This document shows, piece by piece, positions 1 to 8,543 of a DNA stretch of 64,000 nt. The DNA comes from Sphingobacterium sp. HMA12 (lineage in GTDB: Bacteria; Bacteroidota; Bacteroidia; Sphingobacteriales; Sphingobacteriaceae). Every line of letters starts with the position of its first letter. Positions within the stretch are counted from its first letter, which is position 1. Location of the stretch: the NCBI RefSeq assembly GCF_002933815.1, contig NZ_BEYR01000001.1, positions 2,659,765 to 2,723,764 on the forward strand, in the 5' to 3' direction. The notes under the pieces were generated by a model. The model was not told the origin of the DNA and ran no database searches. It saw nothing but the letters and a program-made list of their open reading frames with translations. The translations under genes and the position numbers were made by a program.

Positions 1-51
1 ATTGTATTTTACTCCTTCGACCAACCAGACTTTAACATCTATAATCTTCAT
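1..51 (-). CDS. Partial enolase-superfamily (mandelate racemase/muconate lactonizing type) enzyme, N-terminus only
   Basis: Only the first 17 codons lie in the window. On the minus strand an ATG at 51 opens a peptide reading MKIIDVKVWLVEGVKYN. This is the characteristic first beta strand of the mandelate-racemase-like capping domain, which typically starts MKI-DVKV. Members dehydrate or epimerise sugar acids with Mg2+. The gene follows the GH2 gene in the same direction with 13 bases between, so it is probably the next gene of that operon. A sugar-acid dehydratase beside an RraA-type aldolase and GH2 enzymes would make a coherent pathway. The identification rests on a very short stretch and the substrate cannot be told. 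Confidence 0.55.
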   Translation of the reverse strand, partial: MKIIDVKVWLVEGVKYN

Positions 52-64
52 TGTTATTCGATTT

Positions 65-2965
65 TTAATTTATTTTTAAAACAATTTGTCCACTTAACTT
101 ATCCCCTTTTTTTATTTTTTTACGGCCATAACTATGTGGCGATCCATAAAAAGGTTCTGATCCATTGTTTGAATAATCAGCTACCAGCCATTGGATATGC
201 TGATCTTGCTTCCATGCTCTGGAATGTTGTTGCCCGTTGGAAAGAACAGTTACTTTAGCATCAGGACCACTTAGGCTTGCCCAGTGAATATTTCCCTTGG
301 TCGATCTAAAATCATTTGACCCTAAGCTGTTGGCATCATCTTTCCAATCCCTGGCCTGCGGTTTCCCCTGCTCCTCCACATCATATAGTGTTACAGCATT
401 CATTGATGCTTCACCTTCATTACGCCCGATATGGTTTTCGGGATAGGTTGAAAATGCACCTTTGCGCGACCAGGCTAATTTATCGTACGATAAGGGCAAT
501 TCCATCATTAAACCGGATTGATAAAGATCCATTTCTTGTCCCCGTTGATAACACATGTCATATTCCACACGCAAAAGACCATTCTTAAGGAATATAAATT
601 TCTGTTTTCCTATTCCATTTTGATAAGTAAGGTCCATATTTACTGAAATACTATCACCACTATCCGTCGCCTGCACTGCGCCTGCAAATAAGGTGTATTG
701 CTCATATTGTTTCAGTGGTGCGATATTATTCTGATAAGTTTCTCCTGCGACGTTTGGTTTACCTCCATCCTCCGTATTGGCTTCGATCAGTGCAACCGCC
801 GGCCCTTTGGTCAAAATAAGTTTACCGTTTTTCCGCACAGCCACCAATTTACCATAGGTTCGGCTAAATGTATAATTCAGATTTCCTTGTTTTACATAAA
901 TATACGCCGAATCTTGTTTCAGTTGTAAATCTGTCGCTAAAAACTCTTCCTGATTTTTTCGCTCCGCCAGAAACAGTTCATTTTCGATCTCATAGTCCTG
1001 CTTGTCCCTGACGATAATCTGCAATGAACTATACTCCGTTGGGACTGGCAGGACTACATGGCCGTGTTTACGGGGTCCGATAGCACCTTTGAACGGAAAT
1101 TGTTTACCATCGACTATAGCCACGAGTTTGAGCTGATCAAGTGAAAGAAAGTCATACCTATTTTCAATATTGACGACAAGCTTCCCATCTTTTAAGACCG
1201 GTTTACCTATTTTGATTGGCGAATAGGCCTTTTTCATACCAAAATACTCCGGCTTAGGTCTGCGCCATCCATCGATAGGCCCCCAAGGTCCATAACCGAC
1301 AATACGACCGTCAGGGAGGTGAAAAGTATCGTCTATACCACTCCAGATTGCTCCCCCTAGGTTACCGGCGTGTCTGTAGATCGAGTCAACAAATGTCACC
1401 AGCGGCGCGTTGTAAGCATCCCTTATGCCGGGGTCGGTCAATAATTCACGTCTATTATACGTCGAAAGGTGGGCATACTCTCCAAATAATGTTGGTCTTT
1501 TCATGGTATCAGTAGCCGAAGGTCCGTTAATCCCCGGATAATGGTAGTTGGCAATATCAGCCTTACTACCACCGTTATTGAAGCCGCCCCAAGTTTGATC
1601 ATGAAAACTTGTGGGACGTGTTGGATCCAATGCTTTCACACGTTGGTTGATCTCTGCCCACAACGGGCTCCAATGGGATTCATTGCCTAACGACCAGAAT
1701 AATATGGACGGATGCTTACGGTTGGTTAGTACGTTATCGATGTTTGCGCTAAGCATAATGGGTAAAAAACGGGTATCCTTATAATCCCATTTACGCCAGA
1801 TCGGGGATGCATGGTGCTGAATCCAGCTCAAGGCAGCTTCACTTTCGACATACATCCCCAATTCATCCGCAGCATTCAAAAATTCCTCGGATGGAGGGTA
1901 GTGTGAGGTACGAATATAGTTGACATTCGCCTGTTTGAACAGAACAACATCCTGTCGATCTATTTCCGGGTCCGAAGCCCTACCATTTAGCGGATGTACA
2001 GCATGCCTGTTCACGCCCCTCAATTTCACGGGTTTTCCGTTGACCAGTAACTGATTGTTGACGATTTCAATTTCACGAAATCCTACCTTTTGTTTATTCG
2101 TCTGAACGACTTTGCCCTCGACAATCAAGTCCGTTTCCATGACATAGAGGTAAGGGGTTTCCGCTGACCATTGCATTGGTTTTTTAACGTTCAATTGGCT
2201 TTCGATCACACGCGTACTTCCTACCTCAAGCTGCACCTGTCCAGAAGACTTTTGCAGCACTAATTTTCCACGCTGATCTTTGAGCGAATAGCGCAGCTGA
2301 ATTTGTTGCTTTTTAGCTGAGCCATTCTCCACCTGTCCTTTGAGCTTAAGCTGTGCGTTCACATAATTTGCATCAAAATCCGTTTCCGCAATCGCACCCG
2401 AAATATGCACCTTAGGTACTGTAAACAAAGTAGTTTTACGTAAAATTCCACCAACAGTATGAACCGCATATTGCGATACACAGGAAAGGATATCACTAAT
2501 GGTATTCGCCTGTATTTCTACAGTCAGCTTATTCTTTCCTTTTTTTACTTTTCCTGTCAGATCAACTTGAAAAGCAACAAAACCACCTTCATGTTCACCG
2601 ACCACCTGATCGTTTATCTTAACCCGTGCATGTGAGCTGACGCCGTCAAAGCGGATATAGACCGGATTATCCACCCATTCCTCAGGCATATCAAATGTAC
2701 GTTCATAAATCGCCGTTTCCCCTGTCGCTACATGCTGCCCTTGCATCTCCCACTCTCCCGGTACCCGAATAGCTACCGGCCCAGAATCAGCAACACTGAA
2801 ATTCCATTGACCATTCAACAAGAGACTGCTGGTTTTGCTGTTTATTAATTGATCCGGTATTGGAGTCAGCAACTGCTGCTGTGCGGACACATGCCGCAAA
2901 GTAGAACAAGCCAGCAATAACGCCAGCCACCGGCCTTTGGATAATTTCAACTTACATAATTCCAT
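65..2965 (-). CDS. GH2 family glycoside hydrolase (beta-galactosidase/beta-glucuronidase-like)
   Basis: An exported retaining glycosidase of about 966 residues with a LacZ-like layout: sugar-binding jelly roll, Ig-like domain, TIM barrel and C-terminal beta domains. The acid/base glutamate sits in SLGNES (about residue 430) and the nucleophile in LFGEYAH (about residue 498). The N-terminus has a signal peptide; it could be cleaved after VSA, or at LLAC as a lipoprotein, and I cannot decide. I place the start at the ATG at 2965, overlapping the upstream aldolase gene by 14 bases. An in-frame TTG three codons earlier is possible but less likely. The C-terminal part (YPENHIGRNEG) resembles the LacZ small domain but is divergent. 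Beta-galactosidase and beta-glucuronidase/galacturonidase are both possible. Confidence 0.88.
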   Translation of the reverse strand: MELCKLKLSKGRWLALLLACSTLRHVSAQQQLLTPIPDQLINSKTSSLLLNGQWNFSVADSGPVAIRVPGEWEMQGQHVATGETAIYERTFDMPEEWVDNPVYIRFDGVSSHARVKINDQVVGEHEGGFVAFQVDLTGKVKKGKNKLTVEIQANTISDILSCVSQYAVHTVGGILRKTTLFTVPKVHISGAIAETDFDANYVNAQLKLKGQVENGSAKKQQIQLRYSLKDQRGKLVLQKSSGQVQLEVGSTRVIESQLNVKKPMQWSAETPYLYVMETDLIVEGKVVQTNKQKVGFREIEIVNNQLLVNGKPVKLRGVNRHAVHPLNGRASDPEIDRQDVVLFKQANVNYIRTSHYPPSEEFLNAADELGMYVESEAALSWIQHHASPIWRKWDYKDTRFLPIMLSANIDNVLTNRKHPSILFWSLGNESHWSPLWAEINQRVKALDPTRPTSFHDQTWGGFNNGGSKADIANYHYPGINGPSATDTMKRPTLFGEYAHLSTYNRRELLTDPGIRDAYNAPLVTFVDSIYRHAGNLGGAIWSGIDDTFHLPDGRIVGYGPWGPIDGWRRPKPEYFGMKKAYSPIKIGKPVLKDGKLVVNIENRYDFLSLDQLKLVAIVDGKQFPFKGAIGPRKHGHVVLPVPTEYSSLQIIVRDKQDYEIENELFLAERKNQEEFLATDLQLKQDSAYIYVKQGNLNYTFSRTYGKLVAVRKNGKLILTKGPAVALIEANTEDGGKPNVAGETYQNNIAPLKQYEQYTLFAGAVQATDSGDSISVNMDLTYQNGIGKQKFIFLKNGLLRVEYDMCYQRGQEMDLYQSGLMMELPLSYDKLAWSRKGAFSTYPENHIGRNEGEASMNAVTLYDVEEQGKPQARDWKDDANSLGSNDFRSTKGNIHWASLSGPDAKVTVLSNGQQHSRAWKQDQHIQWLVADYSNNGSEPFYGSPHSYGRKKIKKGDKLSGQIVLKIN

Positions 2966-3659
2966 ATTTTTCAAATGCTTCTTTGGCTCCCATACCTTCC
3001 ATAACTTTATTTAATACCACCTTTTCCGCTCTGGCTTTTTCAAAAGCCAGAGCAAAAACCTCCTGTTCGTGTTTACGTGGTACCACACAGACACCATCAA
3101 TGTCACCGATCAGAATATCCCCATCCTCGATTAGTACATTCCCAAAATGGATAGGCACACGCCAGTCAATGACCTTTCCGCGTGGTGCTTGGTCCTGCGC
3201 ATAACAACCCATGGAAAAACAAGGAAACTCCAAAGCCAGAATACCCGTTGTATCCCTTGAATAACCATTGACAACTGCACCATGTGCGCCCAGTTTTTTT
3301 GCTCTTGCACTCATAATTTCCCCCCAAAGAGCATAATCTGGCGAAGAACCGCTACAAATATAAATTTCACCTGGGCGTAGATCATCCAGCGCTTCAAGCA
3401 TAAATCCAAATGGTTTCCCTAAGACAGGGTTTTTCGATTGATACTCGGCATTTCCACAGACATCAGCTTCCAACACGGTCATTGCACGACCTACCAAAAA
3501 TAAATCTGATGTTAAAGGTCGTATATTTGGTGGTAAAAATTGATGGTATAACCCCATTTTGTCCATGACATCCCCGATGACAGCTGTAAAAAGTTCTTTA
3601 CGGATAAGCGCAAAAAGCGCTTCATCGTTCTCCCATTCCACCAGATTGTTTTCTTTCAT
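2952..3659 (-). CDS. RraA family protein (4-hydroxy-4-methyl-2-oxoglutarate aldolase-like)
   Basis: A 235-residue cytoplasmic protein of the RraA/HMG-aldolase fold. Visible family motifs are GDVMDKMG near the N-terminus, LRPGEIYICSG and WGEIMSARAKKLGAHGAVVNG in the middle (the G-E-x-x-x-A-x-x-x-G-x-x-G-x-V-x-x-G pattern of metal-dependent aldolases), a conserved R-D after it, and GDILIGDIDGVCVVP near the C-terminus. The context of two secreted GH2 enzymes and a probable sugar-acid dehydratase argues for a catabolic aldolase or decarboxylase acting on a keto-acid, rather than the RNase E regulator for which RraA was named. The stop overlaps the next gene by 14 bases, consistent with translational coupling. 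Confidence 0.85.
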   Translation of the reverse strand: MKENNLVEWENDEALFALIRKELFTAVIGDVMDKMGLYHQFLPPNIRPLTSDLFLVGRAMTVLEADVCGNAEYQSKNPVLGKPFGFMLEALDDLRPGEIYICSGSSPDYALWGEIMSARAKKLGAHGAVVNGYSRDTTGILALEFPCFSMGCYAQDQAPRGKVIDWRVPIHFGNVLIEDGDILIGDIDGVCVVPRKHEQEVFALAFEKARAEKVVLNKVMEGMGAKEAFEKYGIM

Positions 3660-3675
3660 TTTTTCTATATAATAA

Positions 3676-4067
3676 TTAAGTAATGTTACTACAAAAAGAC
3701 ATATAGGCCACCACTACCCCAAAGATGAATAAACTCAGCAACTTGAAACCTGTGGAGGTTACAAAAAACGATTTATTAACGATCATTGTTTGGCTACGAT
3801 AAGTACTATTGTCCAGAAAACTGACTAAAACCATCGTCGCTATGGTGCATATAAAAACCACTAATATGCGATTCATAAATGGGCTTTGACCCAACCAAAA
3901 ATTCTTGAATAGCAAGGAATAAGCAAACGTGGAGATAGCTCCGGTGTTATAAATCCCGTAAATTCCTGGATAAATTGAAAGCCTTGATCCAGATGCAGTA
4001 ATAAGGGCGCCAAAAAGGCACCGATCACTAACAGGAGATAGATTAATTTATCGATCCAAGCCAGCAT
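3676..4067 (-). pseudogene. Small four-helix membrane protein gene interrupted by a one-base frameshift
   Basis: The minus strand reads from ATG 4067 through a clear membrane segment (LIYLLLVIGAF) and then loses coding character. The -1 frame takes over with ALITASGSRLSIYPGIYGIYN and continues to the stop at 3676 through three more hydrophobic segments. Adding one base to the A5 run at 4012-4016 (T5 on the coding strand) joins them into one 130-codon frame with four predicted helices. I do not recognise the family. The gene sits between the GH2 gene (10 bases away) and the RraA-type gene (16 bases away), so it belongs to the operon. It is a recent pseudogene, a sequencing or assembly error in a homopolymer, or, less likely, programmed frameshifting. 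Confidence 0.6.
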
Positions 4068-4077
4068 AACAATAGGT

Positions 4078-7047
4078 TTAGAATTTCAACATAATTGATC
4101 CTTGGCAAGGAGATGCTTCCAACGTTTTACAATAGTTACCCCAGGCGATTTCAGGATAATCCCATTTATTGTTGATATACAGTACCAGCTGTCCATTCTC
4201 CAGCCGATCCATACGACAGGCGTTATTGCCTTCTTTGGAGACAACATGCAATAGTTCTTTACTGCCTGTCCCCAACGAATAGAAGTAGATATTTTCTTTC
4301 ATCCCCTTCGCCTGTTGCGTTAAGGGATGCTGGCTACGTGCCCCTTGATCTGCCCAATAGTAATAATTGTGCGTATCCATGTACCAAGGTTGTCTGGGCT
4401 CCTGACCGTACTGCACCTGATCCACCGAAGACAAGCTCGCAGTCCCTTCATTACCTGCAAAAGATTCTTCCGGATAATCATTCCAGTAACCATTTCTACT
4501 CCATTTGATACGATCAGGTCTATTACTGATGTAGTATTTAAGTCCGATTTCCCGGAGGAAGCCATTGGGTTCACCTATTGTGTGATACATTGTTCTCATC
4601 TCCCCCTTTCCATCAATTACGAGATCAAATTGAATGGATAAGCTTCCATTTTTCCCAAGCACTGAAACCAGAGCAAGATTATCCTTTTTACGCACAACCA
4701 AGCTGCTTAATTCCCAATTTTTATCTTCAAGCAAGTATTTACTTGCGCTTTTACGTACCTCGGCACCAGTCAAATGATTCAAATTAATATCCATATTCAA
4801 GAAAGGCCCTTTTTGGATCACCACTTTGCCATCGATCACTGCATTTTCGATCAGTCCTGTAGTTTTCGAAATTGGGAAGGTAAAATTCTTTCCCTGAATC
4901 AGGTAACGATCAGTCTCCTCCATCAGCTGGATATTGCCATTTTGGCTCGCCTCAGGCAGATTAACATCATGCTGTCCTAAATAATAGCGGTAACTATCCA
5001 GCAGCATACCGTTGCGGTCTACAAAACGCAAGACTAGTTCCTTACCGTTTTGCCACGCAAGGCCCGGAATTTGAAAATATCCTTTTTGATGCGGCTTAAT
5101 ATCGGGCATTTCCATCGCATAGGTCTTTCCGGCATAGGTATATTGTAGTTTTATTTCCTGCAGCGAACTGTGGTCAAAGCGATTGTAAACAGGAATTATC
5201 AAAGGCTGAAATGGATTAAAATCAATTAAGACCTTACCTTTCACTGTGATCTGTACAGGAGACTGCGCTTTTTTGGTAGACCAAAATTCAGGCTTCTTAC
5301 GGCGCCACACGTCGACAATCCCCCATTCACCGTAACCCACTGCCGCTCCCTGAAAATCTTCGGGTTTAGCTGTATGGGAAAATTCCTTCCAAAAAGCAGT
5401 ACCTTTTTTCAGCTTCCGCGGAATCATAAAAACCTCATCTACATAACCCCAGATCGCTCCACCGAGACCACCTTGTGTCGGAAACAAACCGCCCCACATC
5501 ATATCCATTGAAATTCCCCAAAATTCCCGGATATTTGGATCATCCTGTAATGTTTTATAGGTATAACAGGCTGGATGCGCCCATTCATCGAATAAAGCCG
5601 GAATGCCATGCCCCTGAAAATTGCGCGTCTTTTTGCCAAATTGTGTTAGGTTGCCATACACATCCTGATAGTGCATACTCAGTATTTCATAAATCTTTGG
5701 TTCGGTGGTCTGCGATCCGGGATAACTCCAGATAATCGGTCTTGTGGGATCCGCCTGTTTAACGTAATCATGACTTTTCTTAAAATTATCGCCGTAGATA
5801 GATTCATTGCCAATAGACCAGAACAGCACTGCCGGATGGCTTTTAAAGGTACTCACCATCTCCCTTGACTGACTGAGGTATTGATCCGTTTTTTTGGGAT
5901 CATTCTGCGAGGCACCCGGAGCATAATTTTTCTGTCTATAGGTATCCACAAAACAGATAGCCGTCTCTACTTCCACATAAATACCATATTTATCACAGTA
6001 TTCAACAAACCGTTCGGTGGGTGGATAATGGGAAGTACGAATAAAATTGATATTCGCCTCTTTAAACAACTGCACATCCAGGCTATCATAATAGGCGGAG
6101 GCACTACGTCCCAGGATCGGGTTCATATCATGTCGGTTGGCTCCGCGTAGCTTCACAGGTTTTCCATTCACCATGAGCTGATCCTTGATTACCTTGACTT
6201 CGCGGAAACCCAATGATTTCCGAAAAGCATAGGTCAGCTTGCCACCTTCCTTTACTTCCACTTCCAATTGGTAAAGATTCGGGTGCTCGGCATCCCATTT
6301 TTCAGATTTACGCACCATAAACACATGGCTATTGTTACCAGCCCGTATAACCTTTTCACTATCATCCAAGGAAACAACCTTGCCTCTTGGGTCAGTCAAT
6401 TTATAAGTAATCTTTGCCCCTTTATTTACAAAACCAATAAAATCCAATTTCAACTCCGCATCAGTGTAAGACGCATCAAAGTGTGTTTCGAGGTTAAAAT
6501 CTGTCAATGCATGGCTCGCTGTTGCAAATAAAGTCACATCGCGGAGGATGCCCCCCACGGGATGATGCGCATAACCCGATGCATAAGAAATATCATCCAG
6601 CTGGTCCTGCACTTCAAGCTCAATTTCATTTTCTTTGCCAAAACTAACGTAAGGTGTAATATCAACTTCCCACCGTGTAAATCCACCATAATGGCTTGTC
6701 ACGGCTTTTCCGTTGATATTGAGTTTGGCAAAACTATATACGCCATCAAAACGGACAACCGTCTTTCTTCCCTTATAAGAATGAGGTATCAAAAATTTAC
6801 GCCGATAAAAAAATGATTTGTCGTGCTGGATACCATAACCCTGCATAACAGCTTCCCCAGGTACCTGAATACGCTCCCAATTAGATTCACGGTCAAATCT
6901 AAATTCCCATTTCCCATTCAACGACTGAATAGGCTCTTTAACCCCAGTCAGGCTGTACGGTAATTGATAAGCTGCCTGCTGTGCAATACCCAAACTTCCC
7001 ATCAGGATCCAGAGTACCAACAAAACAAGTTTTTTACTTTTTTTCAT
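4078..7047 (-). CDS. GH2 family glycoside hydrolase (beta-galactosidase/beta-glucuronidase-like)
   Basis: A secreted protein of 989 residues with a standard signal peptide (hydrophobic LVLLVLWILMGSLG, cleavage near IAQ|QA). It has the five-domain LacZ-like arrangement. The acid/base glutamate is in SIGNES (about residue 413) and the nucleophile in LFDEWAH (about residue 486). It is a diverged paralogue of the GH2 enzyme at 65-2965 and shares the unusual C-terminal region (YPEESFAGNEG). The insert around residues 560-600 (GLGGAIWGYVDEVFMIP) is also shared in outline. It is the first gene of the minus-strand operon and is divergent from the AraC regulator, which probably controls it. Two GH2 paralogues suggest two linkages or two sugars in one substrate. 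Confidence 0.9.
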   Translation of the reverse strand: MKKSKKLVLLVLWILMGSLGIAQQAAYQLPYSLTGVKEPIQSLNGKWEFRFDRESNWERIQVPGEAVMQGYGIQHDKSFFYRRKFLIPHSYKGRKTVVRFDGVYSFAKLNINGKAVTSHYGGFTRWEVDITPYVSFGKENEIELEVQDQLDDISYASGYAHHPVGGILRDVTLFATASHALTDFNLETHFDASYTDAELKLDFIGFVNKGAKITYKLTDPRGKVVSLDDSEKVIRAGNNSHVFMVRKSEKWDAEHPNLYQLEVEVKEGGKLTYAFRKSLGFREVKVIKDQLMVNGKPVKLRGANRHDMNPILGRSASAYYDSLDVQLFKEANINFIRTSHYPPTERFVEYCDKYGIYVEVETAICFVDTYRQKNYAPGASQNDPKKTDQYLSQSREMVSTFKSHPAVLFWSIGNESIYGDNFKKSHDYVKQADPTRPIIWSYPGSQTTEPKIYEILSMHYQDVYGNLTQFGKKTRNFQGHGIPALFDEWAHPACYTYKTLQDDPNIREFWGISMDMMWGGLFPTQGGLGGAIWGYVDEVFMIPRKLKKGTAFWKEFSHTAKPEDFQGAAVGYGEWGIVDVWRRKKPEFWSTKKAQSPVQITVKGKVLIDFNPFQPLIIPVYNRFDHSSLQEIKLQYTYAGKTYAMEMPDIKPHQKGYFQIPGLAWQNGKELVLRFVDRNGMLLDSYRYYLGQHDVNLPEASQNGNIQLMEETDRYLIQGKNFTFPISKTTGLIENAVIDGKVVIQKGPFLNMDINLNHLTGAEVRKSASKYLLEDKNWELSSLVVRKKDNLALVSVLGKNGSLSIQFDLVIDGKGEMRTMYHTIGEPNGFLREIGLKYYISNRPDRIKWSRNGYWNDYPEESFAGNEGTASLSSVDQVQYGQEPRQPWYMDTHNYYYWADQGARSQHPLTQQAKGMKENIYFYSLGTGSKELLHVVSKEGNNACRMDRLENGQLVLYINNKWDYPEIAWGNYCKTLEASPCQGSIMLKF

Positions 7048-7109
7048 GTCATAATAGGTTGTAATTCCACACCATTCAAACGCGCCATACGGATGTTACG
7101 TTCTTTTTG

Positions 7110-7117
7110 TAAAGATA
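7110..7117 (-). promoter_or_regulatory. Weak -7 promoter element for the GH2 operon
   Basis: On the minus strand this reads TATCTTTA, seven of eight positions of the Bacteroidota -7 consensus TAnnTTTG, 63 bases upstream of the GH2 start. I find no well-spaced -33 element. It is a candidate only. Confidence 0.3.
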
Positions 7118-7213
7118 CTGGCCATTAAAAAGCAATACTAAAACTGATTATACAAAAACTAAAACTATTTACACCCAATTAAAAACAACTTTCATATTAA
7201 TAAGTGAATATTG

Positions 7214-7243
7214 TTTGAAATACCGACAAATCGTTTATTTTTG
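7214..7243 (+). promoter_or_regulatory. Promoter of the AraC-family regulator gene
   Basis: TTTG at 7214-7217 is followed after 18 bases by TATTTTTG at 7236-7243. This is an exact match to the Bacteroidota sigma-ABfr consensus (TTTG, about 19 bases, TAnnTTTG). Transcription should begin near 7250. That excludes the TTG at 7215 as a start codon and supports the ATG at 7266 or 7254. Confidence 0.65.
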
Positions 7244-7265
7244 TAGTCAACCAATGTATCTAGCT

Positions 7266-8144
7266 ATGAACAAATTATCGAAACCTCAATTTATCGAACT
7301 TACTCCTCCCAGCGAAAAGACAATCCATGTCAAATTGGTCGATCAGGACTTTTTGAGCAATCCACTTCATTTTCATGAGTTATGTGAACTGGTCTTAATT
7401 TTAGAAAGTTTCGGTAAGCGTATAGTTGGCAACAACGTCGCTACATTTACGGAGGGTGACTTGGTTCTTATGGGTCCTAATATCCCCCATATCTGGCGTA
7501 ATGATGATCTATTTCTAAAACCCGAAAATGAACTGCGTGCACGGGCCATTGTGGTCTATTTTCCAGCAGATTTTTTACTTCGTCTGACAGACGAACACCA
7601 GACGATTCAGGCAATGCAACATTTTATCCGCAAAGCACAGCGTGGGCTCCGATTTTATGGCGGAACATTGGATAAAGCCCATGCCTCTATGGAAAATCTC
7701 AGGGATAAAGACGGATTTCCCAAAATTATAGAGTTCCTCAAACTCATTCAATTGCTACAAGAAACGGAGGAATTTGAAAGTTTGGCTTCGGAGGGTTATC
7801 GACCGACTTTTAGTGAGCAGGAGACCCAGCGCATCAATAAGGTTTACCTTTATGTTATGAGCAATTTTAAAGAAGATGTCAATCTACAAGTTGCCAGTGA
7901 CATGCTCCATATGACGCCAAATGCTTTCTGCCGTTTTTTCAAACGCCATACGCAGAAACCTTTTTCCCGTTTTGTCAATGAAATGCGCATTGGCCATGCC
8001 TGCAAATTACTCATGGACCGCACACTCAGTATCTCAGAGATCTGCTACGAGTGTGGCTATCAAAATCTGACCAACTTCAATAAGTTTTTCAAATCCATTA
8101 TGAACAAGACACCTCGGGAGTTTCGAAAAGAAATGGATTTATAG
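7266..8144 (+). CDS. AraC family transcriptional regulator
   Basis: A one-component regulator. The N-terminal cupin-like sensor domain (about residues 1-120, with LHFHELCELVLI, GDLVLMGPNIPHIW) is followed by the two helix-turn-helix units of an AraC/XylS DNA-binding domain in the last 100 residues (ASDMLHMTPNAFCRFFKRH and ISEICYECGYQNLTNFNKFFK). I chose ATG 7266, giving 292 residues, because the promoter overlaps the upstream TTG; ATG 7254 is the alternative. It lies between the GH2 operon (divergent) and the SusC/SusD pair (same strand) and is likely the switch for both. It probably senses a mono- or disaccharide released from the substrate. Confidence 0.9.
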   Translation: MNKLSKPQFIELTPPSEKTIHVKLVDQDFLSNPLHFHELCELVLILESFGKRIVGNNVATFTEGDLVLMGPNIPHIWRNDDLFLKPENELRARAIVVYFPADFLLRLTDEHQTIQAMQHFIRKAQRGLRFYGGTLDKAHASMENLRDKDGFPKIIEFLKLIQLLQETEEFESLASEGYRPTFSEQETQRINKVYLYVMSNFKEDVNLQVASDMLHMTPNAFCRFFKRHTQKPFSRFVNEMRIGHACKLLMDRTLSISEICYECGYQNLTNFNKFFKSIMNKTPREFRKEMDL

Positions 8145-8543
8145 TGTTCCAATTCACCCCCTTTAAGCCGCTACCATTTTAGGTGGTTTTTCATTTTTAG
8201 GCCTGTTCCCAATAGCCCTATATCCTTTTGTAATCATCACTGGTCATCCAGCTTCAAAACATCATTTTTTCAGCCCGTATTCTGGTCAATCCCCAATCGA
8301 AATACGGGTAGAATAATTCCAATAACAGATAGAATAGTGTTGGTAATCCATTTTCTGCCACACTAATTTTACACTACAAATAATGAGCACGATCAGTCCC
8401 AAAAGACAGAAGGCTATTGACCAATGAATAGAAGCATCACCTATAGATATTAAAAAATTACATCACATTAATATTCAAACAAATAAGTGATTCTTCTTAG
8501 CTATAAAATTTACAGAACTTTTTTATAAACTAAATTTTAATAC
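8145..8543. other. Long intergenic region before the SusC gene
   Basis: A weak terminator-like hairpin for the AraC gene (CTACC/GGTGG at 8171-8186, then a T-rich stretch) lies at its start. An inverted repeat CCCGTATT/AATACGGG spans 8274-8308. The string AATAAGTGA at 8482-8490 also occurs upstream of the AraC gene at 7199-7207. On the minus strand about 8250-8450 holds hydrophobic coding-like frames with stops, too weak to call a gene remnant. No convincing -7 element for SusC was found. Confidence 0.4.

Noticed and set aside
5475..6816. Plus-strand open frames opposite the GH2 gene
   Set aside because: They lie antisense to a well-supported enzyme gene and show no protein motifs. The same applies to other antisense frames across the window.
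7215..7265. Upstream in-frame TTG and ATG starts for the AraC regulator
   Set aside because: The TTG overlaps the -33 promoter element. The likely transcription start is near 7250, so ATG 7266 (or 7254) is preferred.
8250..8450. Minus-strand hydrophobic coding-like frames before the SusC gene
   Set aside because: They are short, interrupted and without a recognisable motif; T-rich DNA readily gives such frames.
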